Shown: piece by piece, positions 22,363 to 24,961 of the stretch | Numbering within the stretch: position 1 is the stretch's first letter | Layout of the letters: each line of letters opens with the position of its first letter | Assembly (NCBI GenBank): GCA_023399455.1 | Contig: JAEWPN010000134.1 | Location: forward strand, 1 to 24,961 | Direction: 5' to 3' | Length of the DNA stretch: 24,961 nucleotides | Source of the DNA: Bacillota bacterium | GTDB lineage: Bacteria; Bacillota; Clostridia; Lachnospirales; Lachnospiraceae | Position numbers and translations under genes: made by a program | The notes under the pieces: generated by a model | What the model was told of the DNA's origin: nothing | Database searches by the model: none | Seen by the model: the letters and a program-made list of their open reading frames with translations, nothing else

Positions 22363-23886
22363 TTGGAAAAGAACACAGACGGTAAGAATGAGTATATTTT
22401 ACAATGCGAAGGTATCAGCAAGGCGTTCGGAGGAACACAGGCGCTTAAAGATGTTCAGCTGTACGTGAAACCGGGAGAGGTACATGCTCTGATGGGAGAA
22501 AACGGTGCAGGTAAATCTACGCTCATGAAAATTGTAATCGGTCTTCATAAGCAGGACAAAGGGACCATTACCTTCGAAGGGCAGCCCTATCAGGTGAAAG
22601 GGCCGGTAGACGCTATTAACGCAGGAATTGCGATGATTCATCAGGAATTGAATCCGGAGCCGCATCTGTCCATCGCGGACAGTATCTTCCTTAAAAGAGA
22701 GGATACAGTAGGTAAGTTTTTCCTTAATAAGAAAAAACAGAACGAAAGAGCGGGAGAAATATTAAAGCAGTTTGATTTCCCTTACGGACCAAAGACATTG
22801 ATCAAGGAACTGACGCTGGCTCAGGTTCAGATGGTGGAGATCATCAAGGCAGTATCCTCGGATGCGAGAATGATTATCATGGATGAGCCTACATCTTCTT
22901 TGGACAGCGAAGAGACAGATCACTTGTTTCGTGTTATCAGAGAACTAAAGGCGAAAGGTGTGGCGATTATCTATATTTCACACCGTATGGAAGAAATTTT
23001 CAAGATATGTGATACCGTATCGGTATTCCGGGACGGAATGTATATTACATCCGCTCCACTGTCTGAAATATCCAGAGATGAACTGATCTCAAAGATGGTA
23101 GGACGTAAGGTGGAGAATGTATTTCCCAAGGTGGACTGCAAGATCGGCGATGTCGTATTCAAAGCGGAAAACTTGAGCGGAAAAGGTTTTAAGGATATTA
23201 ATTTTGAGGTACATGCAGGCGAAATATTAGGGATTTCAGGATTGGTAGGCTCAGGACGAAGCGAGACGATGAGAGCAATATTCGGGCTGGACCCCATAGA
23301 CAGCGGTAAGATGTATCTGGAAGGCAAGGAAATCAAGAATAAAAATCCCCGGTCAGCCATTAACAAAGGAATTTGTATGGTAAATGAGGATAGAAAAAAT
23401 TACGGTTTATGTCTGCTGCGTTCCCTGAGGGAAAACATCTCACTGCCCAATCTGCCAAAAAAGCAGAAAGGCCTTTTGATCAATCAAAGGCGGGAAATAA
23501 AGGAATGTGAAGAAGTAGCTAAGCAGCTTACCGTAAAAGCAGCCAGCATAGAGCATGACGCCTTTTCGCTAAGCGGTGGAAACCAGCAGAAAGTAGTAAT
23601 TGCGAAATGGATTATGGCAAATCCCAAGCTTCTTATTTTGGATGAGCCTACCAGAGGTGTGGATGTCGGAGCGAAATCGGAAATCCATTCTCTTATGTGC
23701 CAGTTTGCTGCCAAAGGTATGGCGATTATAATGATTTCTTCGGAATTACCGGAGATTATGGGTATGAGTGACCGTATCCTCGTTTACCATGAAGGAACGA
23801 TAAACGGAGCGGTTACCAGAGAGGAAATCTTAAATTCATCAGCGACGGAAGAAGTTATTTTAGCCAAGGCTTTCGGCGGTAAATAG
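22363..23886 (+). CDS. Sugar ABC transporter ATPase, RbsA/MglA type
   Basis: Energises uptake of a monosaccharide or polyol. About 507 residues with two nucleotide-binding domains in tandem: the first has Walker A GENGAGKST and Walker B MIIMDEPTSSL with a degenerate signature (LTLAQVQ); the second has a degenerate Walker A (GLVGSGRSE), signature LSGGNQQ and Walker B LLILDEPTRGVDVG. This asymmetry is normal for ribose/galactose-type ATPases. I chose TTG 22363 because GGAGGTG (22350-22356) precedes it by six bases; ATG 22348 is in frame but lies on top of that ribosome site and has none of its own. Next gene is the permease, 15 bases on. Confidence 0.93.
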   Translation: MEKNTDGKNEYILQCEGISKAFGGTQALKDVQLYVKPGEVHALMGENGAGKSTLMKIVIGLHKQDKGTITFEGQPYQVKGPVDAINAGIAMIHQELNPEPHLSIADSIFLKREDTVGKFFLNKKKQNERAGEILKQFDFPYGPKTLIKELTLAQVQMVEIIKAVSSDARMIIMDEPTSSLDSEETDHLFRVIRELKAKGVAIIYISHRMEEIFKICDTVSVFRDGMYITSAPLSEISRDELISKMVGRKVENVFPKVDCKIGDVVFKAENLSGKGFKDINFEVHAGEILGISGLVGSGRSETMRAIFGLDPIDSGKMYLEGKEIKNKNPRSAINKGICMVNEDRKNYGLCLLRSLRENISLPNLPKKQKGLLINQRREIKECEEVAKQLTVKAASIEHDAFSLSGGNQQKVVIAKWIMANPKLLILDEPTRGVDVGAKSEIHSLMCQFAAKGMAIIMISSELPEIMGMSDRILVYHEGTINGAVTREEILNSSATEEVILAKAFGGK

Positions 23887-23901
23887 AGGAGGATAGAAAA
23901 A

Positions 23902-24876
23902 ATGATAGGAAAAATTAAAGCAAAGAGTATGAATAACGATAATTTAAGAATGTTCATGGGAAAGTACGGAATCGGTCTCGTCCTGCTTCTGATGATGGTA
24001 GTGATCGGTATTATGGAGCCGACATTCGCTACTTCCAAGAACTTTATGAACGTAGCTACTCAGGTAGCCATTAACGGTATGATTTCCTACGGTATGTGTC
24101 TTGCGATCACGACCGGTGGTATCGACCTGGCGGTCGGTGCCCAATTAGCCCTGACGAGCTGTGTACTGGGCGTTACGATTACCAACAGTGGAATGAACGT
24201 TTGGACGGCGTGTGGAGTTGCGCTTTTAGTAGCTACATTTTTCGGTTTTTTGAACGGCTTTTTAATCGCTAAATTTAACATGTTCCCTTTCGTTGTAACC
24301 TTATCCACACAATTGATCATCCGTGGTTTGTCTCAGGTTATCAGCGGCGGTAAAGCGATTTCCCTTACTAGCGATGCCTTCAAAGGCATTTATTCCGATA
24401 AGTTTTTAGGAATGCCGATTCCGATCGTTATCTTAATTGTAATTTCGATAATTATGTATCTTTTGCTTCACTGGACCAAGTTCGGACGTTATATCTTCGC
24501 GGTAGGCGGCAATGTAAACGCTGCAATCGCTTCCGGCGTCAGCGAATTCTGGACGAAGGTCGGTGTATATACGGTCAGCGGGTTTTTGGCGGGCGTTGCG
24601 GCAATTATCTTTACCGCAAAGACGGGCTCCGCACAATCCAATATCGGTGTAGGTTATGAAACGGATGCGGTTGCGGCCTGCGTACTCGGAGGTACATCCT
24701 TCGCAGGTGGTATAGCAACGATTCCCGGAGTACTTATGGGTATCTTCATCATCGGTTTTATCTATAACGGCATGAACCTGATCGGGGTGTCTTCCTATTA
24801 CCAATCGATTGTAAAAGGCTGCGTTATCATTGGTGCCGTACTGCTCGATATGGTAATGAATAAAAGGAACCGATAA
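23902..24876 (+). CDS. Sugar ABC transporter permease, RbsC type
   Basis: 324 residues, mostly hydrophobic with about ten predicted membrane segments, e.g. 'YGIGLVLLLMMVVIGIMEP', 'VVILIVISIIMYLLLHW' and 'LMGIFIIGFIYNGMNLIG'. 'GGIDLAVGAQLAL' and 'GRYIFAVGGNVNAAIASGVS' are the family signatures (the cytoplasmic loop that contacts the ATPase). GAGGAGG lies shortly before the ATG. No binding protein is seen before the window ends 85 bases later, so the third transporter component is expected just downstream. The remaining 85 bases hold only a small GGTAA/TTACC inverted repeat. Confidence 0.94.
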   Translation: MIGKIKAKSMNNDNLRMFMGKYGIGLVLLLMMVVIGIMEPTFATSKNFMNVATQVAINGMISYGMCLAITTGGIDLAVGAQLALTSCVLGVTITNSGMNVWTACGVALLVATFFGFLNGFLIAKFNMFPFVVTLSTQLIIRGLSQVISGGKAISLTSDAFKGIYSDKFLGMPIPIVILIVISIIMYLLLHWTKFGRYIFAVGGNVNAAIASGVSEFWTKVGVYTVSGFLAGVAAIIFTAKTGSAQSNIGVGYETDAVAACVLGGTSFAGGIATIPGVLMGIFIIGFIYNGMNLIGVSSYYQSIVKGCVIIGAVLLDMVMNKRNR

Positions 24877-24961
24877 GGGGTAATATTTTACCGACACAAA
24901 AAATCAATCTAGGTGATAACTTTTAGGTATCTCTTTATGAATGGGTGGATTACACTCGCAG

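Overview
The window looks like the chromosome of a Gram-positive anaerobe of the Clostridia, most likely Lachnospiraceae. This rests on strong AGGAGG-type ribosome binding sites, sigma-A promoters, a DUF2200 and a DUF6273 protein, a Btr-like AraC/siderophore-binding protein and a two-component DhaK/DhaL kinase. The assignment is from gene style, not from a marker gene.

Region 1 (1-3362) is an iron/siderophore block. A truncated gene on the minus strand and an AraC-siderophore-binding fusion on the plus strand diverge from a 257-base spacer. Each side carries the same AGTTAG-N6-CTAACT operator near its start. A second AraC regulator converges on the fusion, and the two stop codons share the hexamer CTATAG.

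Region 2 (3363-8160) is riboflavin synthesis: ribD, ribE and ribBA in a tight operon, then ribH about 600 bases further on. It is unusually rich in non-coding structure. A 287-base MITE-like hairpin lies between the AraC gene and ribD. A G-rich tract follows ribBA. Two diverged copies, in opposite orientation, of a roughly 230-base folded repeat flank ribH. The two copies differ by compensatory base changes inside their stems, which points to selection on structure. No complete FMN riboswitch was seen.

Region 3 (8178-24961, continuing past the end) is a large sugar or polyol catabolic locus. On the minus strand are a medium-chain zinc dehydrogenase, a short-chain dehydrogenase and a ROK repressor; further on are a phosphomannose-isomerase-like cupin and a DUF4432 mutarotase-like protein. 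On the plus strand are a PfkB kinase, then class II aldolase-dhaK-dhaL, then an ADP-dependent-type sugar kinase, a xylulokinase-like FGGY kinase and a ribose-type ABC ATPase and permease. A DUF2200 gene and a DUF6273 gene sit between the two halves.

Three promoters of region 3 (dehydrogenase, aldolase and ADP-dependent kinase) are near-consensus sigma-A promoters. Each is followed at the start site by a site of the form TACTTT-N3-AAAGTG, so they probably form one regulon of the local ROK repressor. A plausible scheme is ABC uptake, oxidation/isomerisation/anomer interconversion to a ketose, phosphorylation, aldol cleavage, and rescue of dihydroxyacetone by DhaKL. The substrate cannot be read from sequence and the combination is not one I recognise as a described pathway.
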